64,000 bases of DNA from Methylicorpusculum sp. (lineage in GTDB: Bacteria; Pseudomonadota; Gammaproteobacteria; Methylococcales; Methylomonadaceae), in contig NZ_JAUSBX010000137.1 in NCBI RefSeq assembly GCF_030651835.1, forward strand, positions 1 to 64,000. The letters run 5' to 3'. The position numbers were made by a program, and so were the translations under genes. The stretch's first letter is position 1. Each line of letters opens with the position of its first letter. The notes under the pieces were generated by a model, which had not been told where the DNA came from, made no database searches, and saw only the letters and a program-made list of their open reading frames with translations. Below, one piece after another: positions 8,328 through 18,451 of this stretch.

Positions 8328-10158
8328 CTTGTTGATGTAATTGATCGTAAATTTTTTGCGCCAAGTGTTTGCTGATGCCGTCAATACTGCTTAATGCATC
8401 GACACTGGCCCTTGTTATACCCTGCAATCCGCCAAATTGTTTTAGTAAGAGTTGACGCCTTTTGGGCCCTAGTCCTGAAATCTCCTCTAACAACGATTCT
8501 CTTTTGGCTTTACCGCGTCTTTGCCGATGTCCTGTAATTGCAAAACGATGCGCCTCGTCCCTGATATGCTGAATCAGTAATAAAGCTGACGAACCGGAAG
8601 AAAAGTCTATGGGTTGTTCCTGGTCAGTCAGAATTAATTTTTCCATCCCCGCTTTTCTATCGGGTCCCTTGGAAACGCCGACTATCATAACATTGTTTAT
8701 CGCTAATTCAGCCAAAGCCTTTTTTGCTTCGTTGACCTGTCCTCTGCCCCCATCAATGAATAAAATATCCGGCGCCTCGTATTCGCCTTTTTTGATTCGC
8801 GCAAAGCGTCGCGATACCGCTTGATGAATGGCTGCATAATCATCCCCTCCGGTGATACCTTCAATATTGAACCGGCGATAAGCTGATTTAACAGGCCCTT
8901 CCTGATCAAAGACAACACAGGAGGCGACTGTCTGGTCGCCTTGCGTATGGCTGATGTCAAAACATTCCAGGCGTTTGGGTATTTCGCTACAACCTAGTTC
9001 TTCTTGCAGGCTCGCATATCTTCCGTACAAACCTTGACGATTGGATAATTTGGCGTTGAGTGCGCTTTGGGCATTGGTCATCGCCATCTGCAACCATTTT
9101 AACCGTTCCCCTCGAACACTGGAACAGAGGCTGACCGGGCGTTTTGCATGTTGTGTTAAAACGTCCTGTAATAGCTCAATTTCGTCAATCTCATGACTCA
9201 GAATCAATTCAGAGGGAATGGGTTTGTCCAGGTAATACTGCGCTATAAAAGCTTGCAGGATTTTTTCAGACGCGGTGTCTTCGAATAGCTTGGGATAAAA
9301 TAATTTATTACCCAGATGTTGGCCGTTACGTATAAAAAAAACCTGAACAGCCGCCATGCCGGCGCGCGTTGCACAAGCAACAATATCGACATCGCCTCGT
9401 TCACCATGAACAAAATGCTTTTCAAGGATGCCTCGAATCCGGGATATTTGATCTCGATACGCCGCAGCCTGCTCAAAATCTAAAGATCTGGCCGCTTTTT
9501 CCATTTTTTCAATCAAGCGGTTGATTAATGTTTCACTTTTACCCTCAAGAAATAAAACGGTACCTTCTACATCCAGCCCATAATCTTCCTGATTGATTAA
9601 CCCCACACAAGGGGCGGTACAGCGCTGAATTTGATGTTGCAGACAAGGCCTGGACCGGTTTTGATAATAAGAGTCTTCACATTGGCGTACCGGAAAGATT
9701 TTCTGGATTAATTTTAAGGTTTCCTTAACCGCTCCGGCGCTGGGATAAGGACCGAAGTAAAGCCCCCGCAGCTTTTTTGCGCCTCGATGAAAAGTAACGC
9801 GAGGAAATTCATGAAGACTGGAAATATAGATATAAGGGTACGATTTGTCGTCTCTAAGACAAATGTTGTACTTGGGCATATAACGCTTGATGAGTTGGCT
9901 TTCCAGCAAAAGCGCTTCACCTTCACTGTGGGTTACGGTGACTTCAATATCCGCAACATGGCTGACCATAGCCTGTTGCTTGGGGGATGCTGTTTGGCAT
10001 CTAAAATAGCTGGAAACCCGATTTTTCAGGTTTTTAGCCTTGCCAATGTAAAGCACCTCGCCTTTTTGATTGAGCATTTTGTAAATGCCCGGGCGTGGGG
10101 TCAGGGTTTTAAGGATTCCCTTAACGTCAAAATCATTAACGGATGCGTCGCCAATCAC
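8317..10158 (-). CDS. uvrC: Excinuclease ABC subunit C
   Basis: A 613-residue nuclease making both incisions of nucleotide excision repair with UvrB. An N-terminal GIY-YIG domain (PGIYKML and VLYIGKAKNL, about 22-45), a UVR segment (about 205-240, LDFEQAAAYRDQI), the RNase H-like 5' nuclease (RLECFDISHTQG, then FIDGGRGQVNEA) and two C-terminal helix-hairpin-helices (ISGLGPKRRQLLLKQFGG) appear in order. Length is typical. It lies between the glycosylase gene (2-base gap) and pgsA, so the operon joins two DNA-repair enzymes. Confidence 0.97.
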   Translation of the reverse strand: MIGDASVNDFDVKGILKTLTPRPGIYKMLNQKGEVLYIGKAKNLKNRVSSYFRCQTASPKQQAMVSHVADIEVTVTHSEGEALLLESQLIKRYMPKYNICLRDDKSYPYIYISSLHEFPRVTFHRGAKKLRGLYFGPYPSAGAVKETLKLIQKIFPVRQCEDSYYQNRSRPCLQHQIQRCTAPCVGLINQEDYGLDVEGTVLFLEGKSETLINRLIEKMEKAARSLDFEQAAAYRDQISRIRGILEKHFVHGERGDVDIVACATRAGMAAVQVFFIRNGQHLGNKLFYPKLFEDTASEKILQAFIAQYYLDKPIPSELILSHEIDEIELLQDVLTQHAKRPVSLCSSVRGERLKWLQMAMTNAQSALNAKLSNRQGLYGRYASLQEELGCSEIPKRLECFDISHTQGDQTVASCVVFDQEGPVKSAYRRFNIEGITGGDDYAAIHQAVSRRFARIKKGEYEAPDILFIDGGRGQVNEAKKALAELAINNVMIVGVSKGPDRKAGMEKLILTDQEQPIDFSSGSSALLLIQHIRDEAHRFAITGHRQRRGKAKRESLLEEISGLGPKRRQLLLKQFGGLQGITRASVDALSSIDGISKHLAQKIYDQLHQQDGN

Positions 10159-10160
10159 CG

Positions 10161-10799
10161 TTACTTGGATAGTTGTGCAATAGTTTGGAAAACATCGGAA
10201 AACATAGCTTTTGTTAACCGTTTGGTCTGGACATTATAACGACTGCAATGATAAGAATTAACCAATTGGCGGCCTGTCGGCAAGTTATGCACTTGATTAT
10301 GCCCAAAACGGGCCGCACTTGCTTTCAATCCGTAAGCTTTAAGCACCGCCTGATGAGCGATCTGTCCCAATGCCAGAATAATAGAGTGATGGGGTAATTC
10401 CTTTAATTCGGCCGCAAGGAATTTATTACAGCGGTTAATTTCTTCGCCGGACGGCTTATTTTGCGGGGGTAAACACTTGACTGCATTGGTGATTCTGCAG
10501 TTTTTGAGTATTAACCCATCATCAAGATGAGATGATTCAGGCTGATTGCTGTAACCAAATTCATACAATGCTTCGTAGAGCAAAATACCCGCATAATCTC
10601 CGGTAAATGGCCGCCCGGTGGCATTGGCTCCATGCATGCCGGGCGCCAAACCAACAATCAATAATCCGGGATTGCTATCCCCGAAAGGCGCCACAGGTCT
10701 CGCGTGATAAGCCGGAAACTTGCATTTGACATTGATCAGGAATTGATCCAGCCGTTGACAGTTTTTACAGTCAGGGTCAAACCGGAGAATGGCATTCAT
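10161..10799 (-). CDS. Uracil-DNA glycosylase, family 5-like (UDGb), Fe-S
   Basis: A protein of about 212 residues. The active-site region GLAPGMHGANATGRPFTGD is close to the GLAPAxHGxNRTGRxFTGD form of family 5 glycosylases, and the C-terminal YHCSRYNVQT matches their SYHPSxxN loop with Cys in place of Pro. N-terminal Cys residues (DPDCKNCQRL) and C119-region Cys residues fit an iron-sulfur cluster. ATG at 10799 is chosen because it places the first Cys pair near the N-terminus; a GTG at 10832 would overlap the prfC stop. It likely removes uracil or deaminated purines from DNA. Confidence 0.8.
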   Translation of the reverse strand: MNAILRFDPDCKNCQRLDQFLINVKCKFPAYHARPVAPFGDSNPGLLIVGLAPGMHGANATGRPFTGDYAGILLYEALYEFGYSNQPESSHLDDGLILKNCRITNAVKCLPPQNKPSGEEINRCNKFLAAELKELPHHSIILALGQIAHQAVLKAYGLKASAARFGHNQVHNLPTGRQLVNSYHCSRYNVQTKRLTKAMFSDVFQTIAQLSK

Positions 10800-10821
10800 G
10801 CAAGGTTCGCCGGAAGTGCTA

Positions 10822-12402
10822 TCAGAGTTCACGCGTAGCGCTGAATTTAATATCAGGCCATCGCTCTTCTGTCAGTTGCAAATTAACCCGACTGCTGGCG
10901 AGATAGACCAGATAACCTCCGCCATCTTCGGCCAAATTTTCGAAAACTTTTTTCTTAAAATCTTCCAGTTTTGCCGGCTTATCTGAACTGATCCAGCGGA
11001 CGGTGCTGATGGGTGATGCATCATAAACACATTCGACATTGTATTCGGCTTTAAGACGATAGGCCGTTACATCAAACTGTAAAATTCCGACCGCGCCTAA
11101 AATCAAATCATTATTCTTGAGCGGTTTGAATAGCTGGGTAGCGCCCTCTTCAGTGAGTTGTATCAAACCTTTTTGTAAGGCTTTGGCTCTTAGCGGGTCT
11201 TTAAGTACGACGCGCCTAAACAACTCGGGAGCAAAATAAGGGATGCCCCCGAATTTGAGTGTTTCACCTTGCGAGAACGTGTCGCCCACTTGAATGGTGC
11301 CGTGATTATGCAATCCGATAATATCGCCCGGATAAGCTTCTTCGACGTTTTTTCTCGTATCGGCCTGGAAAGTGATCGCATTGGCAACCTGAACTTGTTT
11401 GCCGGTTCGAACATGATAAATTTTCATGCCTTTATCAAACTTGCCCGAACAAATGCGCAGAAATGCAACACGATCTCGATGAGCGGGATCCATGTTAGCT
11501 TGCACTTTAAAAACAAAACCGCTGAATTTGTTTTCTTCAGGTTTTACGATGCGCTGTTCAGCCTGACGCGGCCTCGGAGCCGGGGCAAATTCGGCAAAAG
11601 CGTCCAATAATTCCAGGATACCGAAATTGTTAATCGCCGAACCAAAAAATACCGGCGTGAGTCTTCCATCCAGATATTGTTCAAGATCAAATTCATGACT
11701 GGCGCCTTTGACCAGCTCGATCTCATCACGAAGCTCTTCGGCTTGATCGTCCAGTAACGCATCCAATCGAGGATCATTGAGTCCTTTAATCACTTCAGCC
11801 TGGGCAATTTTGCCGCCATGCTGAGCGCTGAATAAATGAATTTCATCTTTATAAAGATGATAGACGCCTTTAAATCGTTTACCCATGCCGATGGGCCATG
11901 TCATGGGGGCGCATTTAATGTTAAGGACGCTTTCCACTTCATCCATCAACTCTATCGGTTCTCGCCCTTCTCTATCGAGTTTATTGATAAACGTCAAAAT
12001 AGGGGTGGTTCTAAGACGGCAAACTTCCATCAATTTGATGGTCCGGTCTTCAACGCCTTTGGCAACATCGATCACCATTAACGCAGAATCGACTGCTGTG
12101 AGTGTCCGGTAGGTGTCTTCAGAAAAATCCTCGTGTCCGGGGGTGTCCAGAAGATTCAGAATACAGTTTTTGTGCTCGAACTGCATGACCGAGGTGGTAA
12201 CGGAAATACCCCGTTCCTTTTCCATTTCCATCCAGTCGGAGGTCGCGTGACGAGCCGCTTTTCGGCCTTTGACAGATCCCGCCAACTGAATAGCGCCACC
12301 AAACAGCAACAGTTTTTCCGTAATCGTTGTTTTACCCGCATCGGGGTGAGATATAATTGCAAACGCTCGCCGCCGCTCAAGTTCTGAAAGTGTTTCTGAC
12401 AT
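10822..12402 (-). CDS. prfC: Peptide chain release factor 3 (GTPase)
   Basis: A 526-residue translational GTPase that recycles RF1/RF2 from the ribosome. G-domain motifs: [15 protein letters not shown] (P-loop), [16 protein letters not shown] (G3) and [11 protein letters not shown] (G4). Domain II and III segments follow, ending in the family-typical [12 protein letters not shown]. Length equals the E. coli protein. It is the first gene of the minus-strand run prfC-udg-uvrC-pgsA; a TATAAT-like hexamer (complement of 12436-12441) lies upstream but lacks a good -35. Confidence 0.97.
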   Translation of the reverse strand: MSETLSELERRRAFAIISHPDAGKTTITEKLLLFGGAIQLAGSVKGRKAARHATSDWMEMEKERGISVTTSVMQFEHKNCILNLLDTPGHEDFSEDTYRTLTAVDSALMVIDVAKGVEDRTIKLMEVCRLRTTPILTFINKLDREGREPIELMDEVESVLNIKCAPMTWPIGMGKRFKGVYHLYKDEIHLFSAQHGGKIAQAEVIKGLNDPRLDALLDDQAEELRDEIELVKGASHEFDLEQYLDGRLTPVFFGSAINNFGILELLDAFAEFAPAPRPRQAEQRIVKPEENKFSGFVFKVQANMDPAHRDRVAFLRICSGKFDKGMKIYHVRTGKQVQVANAITFQADTRKNVEEAYPGDIIGLHNHGTIQVGDTFSQGETLKFGGIPYFAPELFRRVVLKDPLRAKALQKGLIQLTEEGATQLFKPLKNNDLILGAVGILQFDVTAYRLKAEYNVECVYDASPISTVRWISSDKPAKLEDFKKKVFENLAEDGGGYLVYLASSRVNLQLTEERWPDIKFSATREL

Positions 12403-12503
12403 GTTTCAATAAAAAAGACTACAAAAAAGCTGGCAATTATAACTTATTATCAATTAGCGTATAGAATCAATGTTATGCGTTATTTACTGAGAAGAGACTC
12501 ATC

Positions 12504-13145
12504 ATGCGATTGAACATTTTGATTACCCTGGCTTTTTTTGTCCTTGCGGGATGTTCCTCTCTTTATTACAGCGGACTTGAACAAATTGGCATTCCTAAGC
12601 GTGATGTCATGGTTCACAGGGTAGAAAAAGCGCGCGACACTCAGCAGGAAACCAAAGAACAATTCAAATCGGCTTTAGCTCAATTTACCGCTATAACTCA
12701 GTTTAAAGGCGGAAATTTGCAAGACACTTATGAAAAACTGAATGCCGAATACCAAGCCAGTGCCAACAAAGCTAATGAAGTAAATAAAAGAATCCGTGAT
12801 ATTGAAGACGTCTCCGGCGCTTTGTTTAGGGAATGGGAAGAAGAAATCACTCAATACAGCAGCCCATCGCTTAAAGCCGGCAGTCAGAAAAAATTGACTG
12901 CAACAAAAGCGCATTACCATCAATTGATTTCAGCCATGAAAAATGCTGAATCAAAGATTCAACCGGTATTGAATGTATTTAAAGATCAGGTCCTGTTTTT
13001 AAAACATAACCTAAATGCTCAGGCCATAGGTTCATTGAAAGGCGAATTAGGCAACATTAAATCGGATGTTTCTTCGTTGATCCTGTCTATGGAAAAATCA
13101 ATTAATGAAGCCAACGCTTTCATCAAAACCATGGAAGCAAAATGA
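12504..13145 (+). CDS. DUF2959 family lipoprotein
   Basis: A 213-residue predicted lipoprotein. The signal peptide ends in lipobox LAGC with lipidated C17. The rest is helical and rich in Lys, Glu and Gln, with coiled-coil character, and resembles DUF2959 proteins of gammaproteobacteria (YYSGLEQIGIPKRDVMVHRV near the N-terminus is characteristic). Function is unknown. Ribosome site AGAAGAGA sits before the ATG. It is divergent from prfC and convergent with the HerA-like gene. Confidence 0.8.
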   Translation: MRLNILITLAFFVLAGCSSLYYSGLEQIGIPKRDVMVHRVEKARDTQQETKEQFKSALAQFTAITQFKGGNLQDTYEKLNAEYQASANKANEVNKRIRDIEDVSGALFREWEEEITQYSSPSLKAGSQKKLTATKAHYHQLISAMKNAESKIQPVLNVFKDQVLFLKHNLNAQAIGSLKGELGNIKSDVSSLILSMEKSINEANAFIKTMEAK

Positions 13146-13184
13146 TTGGCTTTTCAGTCCTGCTCGCCTTTTCATTGGGCCGGT

Positions 13185-14852
13185 TTACTTTCGGGTTTGT
13201 GTCCGCCAAAAGTTAACAATTTGATCAACATCCAAATCATCAGGACCTTCTCGCCATCCGGTGTAGTAGTCAACATCATTACTTTTAGGTTCGGGGTTGG
13301 GCCGATAGATCTGGACGCGCGTGGGAATAGGCGCGGCTTCACCTAAAACCAGCGCCTCGCCTCTTCCTAACGAAGTCAGAATGTCTGTCAAATCACCTTC
13401 AGCCTCAGGAACCAAGCCGCGAATATATGCTTGGTCATCCGGATTTGTCGTTCTTAAACAAATAAAGGTACTGCATTGAGAAAGCATGGTCTCTGAAAGC
13501 TCGGTTGGCCGCTGGCTGATGACACCGATTGAAACACCGTATTTACGGCCCTCTTTGGCAATCCTTTCCATCATTTTTTTGGTGCCTTCAAACTGGCCGC
13601 CTTTTTCTCGGGGAATATAGGCATGCGCTTCCTCGCATATCAATGTAATAGGAAACTCGCGGCGCTTAGGATTCCAGTAGTTAAACTCATAGGCTAATCG
13701 CCCCACTTGAGCTGAAACGGCGGGTCTGACATCGGTAGGGACTGAGCTTAAATCAACGACGGTAATGTTTGCTTTATTTTTTCCTAAACCGATGAACTGC
13801 CGGAGTAGTTCTGGCATGGCACCGGAATGGTTGCATTTTTTTGGCTTAAGCAGGAAATCATAGCGCACATCGTTAAAACGGCTTTGCATACGCACCAGAA
13901 ACTCATCAAACTGACCGAACAAGGCGCCTTTGGTTTTACCGAAATCTTTTCGTTCTTCATTGGCGTTTTTAAACTGCATATACAGCTCGGCCAGTGAAAA
14001 ATAGATAGGGGTGTCAATTGAAGCGGCGTTAAGTCCGATTTCTTTAGCTTCTTTTCGCTTGAGCTGCTGCAGAATTTCACGCATAAAAGCCATTTGCAGG
14101 GAGGCGCCTTTATCATCCCGGTCAATAAATAAATCGATCAGTTCGGCATAGGTCATCATCCAATAAGGCATTTCCATTTCCATGGCATCAACGTAATTAA
14201 CCATTTCTTTTGGAAAAGCGGACTGAACTTGCCCCGCCTCATCTTTCCAGCAATATTCTCCGTGAAGATCCAGCATGATCAGATGCGCCTTAGGCATGGC
14301 TCTGATGGTATGTTGAATCAAACTCGTCACGGTCCAGGATTTACCGGAACCGGATTGGCCAATAATCGCAAAATGACGACCGAATAAGGCTCTTGGATCC
14401 AGGCTTAAATGGTAATCCTTGTGATTAGCTAATTGGCCGATATAGAATTCATAAGACCTGAACTTGGAAAAGATGGCATTGATCTCTTTAAGGCCTACGG
14501 CATAGACTTTAGCGCCAGGTGTCGGATAATGCCGTACCCCGCGAAGAAATGTACTGTCGCCCTGGATTTCCCCGACCGGAATCAGTGAAATATACCGGTC
14601 GGTGTGCCTTACCCCCCCGCTGCTGTCAAAGCGATCCTCTTCCCACATTTTATAAACAAGAGCAAGAACGTTTATATCTAACTGCCGAATGACGACATAA
14701 GAGCCTATATTTCCTGCCAATATGCTTTCACCATCAATAGTGATCAGCGGAATATCGGTTGCATGATGCTCGGCAAGTCTGGCTTCCATACCATCGCCAC
14801 GCACTTCGGATAAATAACCTATCAGAACACTGCTTGAGTCATGTTCAGACAT
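13185..14852 (-). CDS. HerA-like ATPase (DUF87)
   Basis: A 555-residue hexameric-type ATPase of the HerA/FtsK superfamily. An N-terminal HAS-barrel-like region (residues 1-110) precedes Walker A GQSGSGKSWTV (about 169-179), a Walker B region ITLICEEAHAYIPRE, and the VISQRPTELSETMLSQC sensor segment. Archaeal HerA works with NurA in end resection; bacterial members are also found in antiphage systems. No NurA, SIR2 or other partner gene lies next to it here, so the function is open. Confidence 0.85.
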   Translation of the reverse strand: MSEHDSSSVLIGYLSEVRGDGMEARLAEHHATDIPLITIDGESILAGNIGSYVVIRQLDINVLALVYKMWEEDRFDSSGGVRHTDRYISLIPVGEIQGDSTFLRGVRHYPTPGAKVYAVGLKEINAIFSKFRSYEFYIGQLANHKDYHLSLDPRALFGRHFAIIGQSGSGKSWTVTSLIQHTIRAMPKAHLIMLDLHGEYCWKDEAGQVQSAFPKEMVNYVDAMEMEMPYWMMTYAELIDLFIDRDDKGASLQMAFMREILQQLKRKEAKEIGLNAASIDTPIYFSLAELYMQFKNANEERKDFGKTKGALFGQFDEFLVRMQSRFNDVRYDFLLKPKKCNHSGAMPELLRQFIGLGKNKANITVVDLSSVPTDVRPAVSAQVGRLAYEFNYWNPKRREFPITLICEEAHAYIPREKGGQFEGTKKMMERIAKEGRKYGVSIGVISQRPTELSETMLSQCSTFICLRTTNPDDQAYIRGLVPEAEGDLTDILTSLGRGEALVLGEAAPIPTRVQIYRPNPEPKSNDVDYYTGWREGPDDLDVDQIVNFWRTQTRK

Positions 14853-15215
14853 TTGAGTACCTTTAAAAAAACGAAATTTTTCAGCTGAGGTTGGGTTGCA
14901 CGATTTTCACAATCCAATCATTAACGCCATGGCCTTGACATGTTGGGCTGGCTATCGCTAACCGCAACCTGCAGGGTGCATTTTCTTTGTTTTGTTGCGC
15001 CACTGAACAGGTACAAAAAAACATAGCTCAAGCTTAGTCGAGTTTGCTAAATTGCAAAGTTAGCAATCGGAAGGAAGGTGACATTGGATAGCTGTTATGC
15101 AAATCAGCTTTGTTGAATTGTGATTGTTTTCTCAGGAAAAGCTAGGCTCAAGTTCCACATCTTTTATTTCCTGGCTTTAGTGGATATTGATAGTGCGCAA
15201 AATCAGTTCATTCAA
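14853..15215. other. Non-coding interval
   Basis: About 360 bases between the HerA-like gene and feoC. No gene, tRNA or clear terminator was recognised. It must hold the HerA-like gene promoter and the end of the feo transcript. Confidence 0.4.
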
Positions 15216-15443
15216 TCAGGCGTTATCTACCCACTCGTAAATTTCCGTCAATGCAGGGTCACATTTGCAGCAACTGGTACCGCACGATGTTTCTAAAGGT
15301 ATTTTTTTAATTTTACCTTTATTGATCCATTTGCCTAGCATCCCGCGGATTGCATCAGCATCCATATGGAAATGATTAATCAAATCAATAAGAGCGACCT
15401 TGCGCTGGACTTTAATGTAGTCTCTAAGATCTGACAGTATCAC
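15216..15443 (-). CDS. feoC: FeoC-like ferrous iron transport protein
   Basis: A 75-residue protein following feoB. The start is GTG at 15443, because GGAGG lies seven bases upstream; the longer frame from 15500 has no such site and sits inside feoB. A winged-helix region (LSDLRDYIKVQRKVALIDL, then HMDADAIRGMLGKWINKGK) precedes a Cys cluster CGTSCCKC typical of FeoC, which can bind an Fe-S cluster and control FeoB stability or transcription. It overlaps feoB by 20 bases. Confidence 0.88.
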   Translation of the reverse strand: MILSDLRDYIKVQRKVALIDLINHFHMDADAIRGMLGKWINKGKIKKIPLETSCGTSCCKCDPALTEIYEWVDNA

Positions 15444-17769
15444 GGTTAACCTCCAGAACAGTTCTTTGATCGCTTTTTCTCCCATAAAGCCATAGGCCAA
15501 ACAGGATACTGCAAAAAAATAGGATTAAACCCAGTATCCAACTGAGTGAATAAGTCGGATTGCGGCTAAATATTGCAATTTGATAAAAAACAGTGGCGCT
15601 CATATAGGCAAGCCCGGTAGTCCAAAAGACTACGAACAAAGTCCAGCCCAGATCGGTTTCCCTGTATATGGCGGCCGTTGCAGCAACACAGGGCGCATAA
15701 AGCAATATGAATAATAAATAAGCAAAAGCGCCCGCTTTCCCGTCGAAACTCGTTCTCATCGCTGTAAATGTTCTGGTATCGACTTCCTGCTCTGCAGATG
15801 CTCTCTCAAGATCGCTGACATCGCCGATATTCAAACCTAAAGGATCCAATACGTTATCTGCCACGTCTTTTAAATTATTAGGAATTGTCAGTAAAGCGTC
15901 CATCAGTGCTTCACTCAGATCAAAACCTACCTCATTATCGGCGTCTGAATTTTCGGCACCCATTTGGCTGTATAAAGCATTAAGTGTGCCGACAACTGCT
16001 TCTTTAGCCAAAATTCCAGTAAAAATTCCGACGGTAGCGGGCCAGTTTTCGTTGCTTATGCCCATAGGATGAAAAGCCGGCGTGAGCGCTTTACCGATCT
16101 CGCTTAATACCGATTTGTCCGTATTCTCTTTGCCAAAACTGCCGTCAACCCCCAACGCATTGAGGAAGTTAAGTACCAGCACCATAGGCACAATCACTTT
16201 ACCTGCGTTAATAATGAACGATTTCAATCTATCCCAGGTTCTTAAAAGAACACCGCGCCAAGTGGGCATGTGGTAAGCAGGAAGCTCCATAATAAAAGGC
16301 GTTGAAGATCCTTTAAAGAGGGTGTGACGCATAATTAAACCGGTCAGCACAGCGACTATGATGCCGAATAAATACAGACTAAAAACCAGATTCTGGCCTC
16401 CTACCGGAAAAAAGGCCGCGGCAAAAAGCGCATAAACAGGCAGTCGTGCACCGCATGACATGAATGGATTCATTAAGTTAGTCAATATACGGTCGCGCTG
16501 GCTATCCAGGGTACGTGTGGCCATGATAGCCGGAACATTGCAACCAAATCCCACAATCATCGGCACGAACGACTTTCCTGGTAAACCTATAAACCGCATA
16601 AACCGGTCAACAACAAAGGCTGCTCTCGACATATAGCCGGAATCTTCCAGCGCTGATAAAAATAGGAATAAAAAGCCGACAATCGGGATAAAAGTCGTTA
16701 CAACCTGAACTCCGCCCCCTACGCCATTGGCAAGTAAAACGATAAGCCATTCAGGCCAGTTCAGGCTGTTTAATAAGGCCGTCAGCCCATCAACCAGAAA
16801 AGCGCCGGATAATTGGTCAAAAAAATCAACAAATGCGCTGCCTATGTTAATGGTGAACATAAACATAGCGTACATAACCAACAGAAAGATGGGGATGCCC
16901 AAAAAGCGATTAAGCACTACCCTATCTATTACATCAGTTGTATGCCGGTTAATTTGGTTTTTTCGGGTAACGCAAAGTTGCGTGACTGTATTGACGAAAC
17001 CATAGCGAGCATCTGCTGCTAGAATGTCAATTTCATCATCAGTCTCGGTTTCAACCTGTCTTTGTAATTCGACAACGTGTTGTGTCAGATTATTTCCAGC
17101 AATCGTTTTGGCTAAAGTGTCATCTTCCAAAAGCCTTATTGCCAGCCATCGCAAATCACAGCCTGCCTGAGAAGCGGCATCACTCAATAGAATGGAAATG
17201 TTAGTAATGGCTTGTTCGAGTGCTGGCGCGTACTCAATTTGGACGAAAGGTATCGGTTGGGCAGCAGATGAACGGATAATTTCTTCTTTGAGCTGCACAA
17301 GCCCTTTCCCTTGGGCTGCACTGATAGGCACCACAGGACAGCCGATTTGCTCAGATAGTGCATCGATATCTATCGTTAGACCACGCTCTTTAAGAGCGTC
17401 CATCATATTTAGTACCAAAATCATCGGTACTTTCATCTCAATCAATTGAGACGTTAAATAAAGATTTCTTTCTATGTTTGAAGCATCAACAATGTTGATA
17501 ATTAAATCAGCTGAATGAGAGGCTACAAAGTCTCTAGCTACTTTTTCATCCAGCGCGACCTGATCGTCTGCGGCTTCCAATGAATAAGTGCCAGGCAAAT
17601 CGACTAATTCAATTTGTTTGTTGTCAAAAAAGAACTCACCGGTTTTTTTCTCAACAGTCACGCCGGGCCAATTACCTACATGCTGTCTAGCGCCTGTTAG
17701 AGCATTAAATAGTGTTGTCTTTCCGCAATTAGGATTTCCGACAACGCCAACTACAAAATCAGCTTTCAT
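15424..17769 (-). CDS. feoB: Ferrous iron transporter B
   Basis: A 781-residue inner-membrane Fe2+ permease. The cytosolic G domain has G1 GNPNCGKTTLFNALTG, G3 DLPGTYSLE and G4 NMMD; a GDI-like region and two Gate domains follow, with pore Cys in GFGCNVPAIMATRTL and SCGARLPVYALF. The C-terminal Gate half includes LAKEAVVGTLNALY. Length matches E. coli FeoB. It starts with a 1-base overlap after feoA and overlaps feoC. Confidence 0.97.
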   Translation of the reverse strand: MKADFVVGVVGNPNCGKTTLFNALTGARQHVGNWPGVTVEKKTGEFFFDNKQIELVDLPGTYSLEAADDQVALDEKVARDFVASHSADLIINIVDASNIERNLYLTSQLIEMKVPMILVLNMMDALKERGLTIDIDALSEQIGCPVVPISAAQGKGLVQLKEEIIRSSAAQPIPFVQIEYAPALEQAITNISILLSDAASQAGCDLRWLAIRLLEDDTLAKTIAGNNLTQHVVELQRQVETETDDEIDILAADARYGFVNTVTQLCVTRKNQINRHTTDVIDRVVLNRFLGIPIFLLVMYAMFMFTINIGSAFVDFFDQLSGAFLVDGLTALLNSLNWPEWLIVLLANGVGGGVQVVTTFIPIVGFLFLFLSALEDSGYMSRAAFVVDRFMRFIGLPGKSFVPMIVGFGCNVPAIMATRTLDSQRDRILTNLMNPFMSCGARLPVYALFAAAFFPVGGQNLVFSLYLFGIIVAVLTGLIMRHTLFKGSSTPFIMELPAYHMPTWRGVLLRTWDRLKSFIINAGKVIVPMVLVLNFLNALGVDGSFGKENTDKSVLSEIGKALTPAFHPMGISNENWPATVGIFTGILAKEAVVGTLNALYSQMGAENSDADNEVGFDLSEALMDALLTIPNNLKDVADNVLDPLGLNIGDVSDLERASAEQEVDTRTFTAMRTSFDGKAGAFAYLLFILLYAPCVAATAAIYRETDLGWTLFVVFWTTGLAYMSATVFYQIAIFSRNPTYSLSWILGLILFFCSILFGLWLYGRKSDQRTVLEVNRDTVRS

Positions 17770-18002
17770 TAGAGTTTCTCAATCAATAAAACCGAAGCTT
17801 CGTCTTTACGCAAGGTAAGAGAGAATCCCCGTAATTTAATTTCAATAGGATCACCCATTGGAGCAAACCGCGTTACGCTAAATTCTGTTCCGGGTGTAAG
17901 CCCCATTGCCAACAGTTTTTTCCGGTAGGCTTTTGAGGTTTTATCAAATCCAACGACACGGCCTGAATCACCCGTTGTTAGGTTCTTCAAACTTAAAGTC
18001 AT
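17769..18002 (-). CDS. feoA: Ferrous iron transport protein A
   Basis: A 77-residue SH3-like partner of FeoB. It carries GRVVGFDKTSKAYRKKLLAMGL and GTEFSVTRFAPMGDPIEI, the standard FeoA core. First gene of feoABC; a Fur-box-like sequence lies 41-64 bases upstream. Confidence 0.95.
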   Translation of the reverse strand: MTLSLKNLTTGDSGRVVGFDKTSKAYRKKLLAMGLTPGTEFSVTRFAPMGDPIEIKLRGFSLTLRKDEASVLLIEKL

Positions 18003-18042
18003 ATTGATATACTCCGGTTAAATACTTGAAAGCTACAAAAGA

Positions 18043-18066
18043 AAATTATTAATAATAATTCTCATT
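18043..18066 (-). promoter_or_regulatory. Fur-box-like operator upstream of feoA
   Basis: Read on the minus strand the site runs AATGAGAATTATTATTAATA and on into A/T, the typical Fur-box form of repeated GATAAT-like hexamers. It lies just upstream of feoA. Repression of feoABC by Fe2+-Fur is expected. Confidence 0.75.
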
Positions 18067-18178
18067 TGATGGCAATATAACATACATGCGAATGCTGTCA
18101 AATTTAACCTTTTTGACGTTACTTTTTTTTGCAGGATTAGGATAAACGTGGGATAAATTGAGAAGAGGAACGATACGC

Positions 18179-18418
18179 TTACTTATCGGAAAACTTATTC
18201 AGTTTGGAGTTTTGAGATTTTAATTTGAAGATTTCATTTGCAGCAACCAAGTATCCGATAATAATGCCGGCAAACAATTCTATGGTGAGAGCTACCACTA
18301 AAGGAAGAGAGATACTAAAGAAAAATAAATTGATCTCTATCCATTGGAAGTTAAGTATTGAAAAAATCAACGCAACAGAAAAAATTAATATAAAAACGAT
18401 GGCAACTATAATTTTCAT
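18179..18418 (-). CDS. lapA: LapA-domain (DUF1049) membrane protein
   Basis: A 79-residue protein with two hydrophobic segments, the first including VFILIFSVALIFSILNFQ and the second FAGIIIGYLVAA, then a short charged tail. LapA-domain proteins act with LapB in lipopolysaccharide assembly control in E. coli. Its place directly after ihfB is the conserved gammaproteobacterial order. No lapB follows. Confidence 0.85.
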   Translation of the reverse strand: MKIIVAIVFILIFSVALIFSILNFQWIEINLFFFSISLPLVVALTIELFAGIIIGYLVAANEIFKLKSQNSKLNKFSDK

Positions 18419-18451
18419 TTAATTTATTACTGTACCGCGCTGATTTAATGA

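Noticed and set aside
9787-10239. Plus-strand 150-codon frame across uvrC and the glycosylase gene
   Set aside because: Antisense to two well-supported genes, no domain and no ribosome site.
15216-15500. FeoC start at the long frame beginning at 15500
   Set aside because: The first 19 residues are coded within feoB and lack a ribosome site, while GTG 15443 has GGAGG at ideal spacing.
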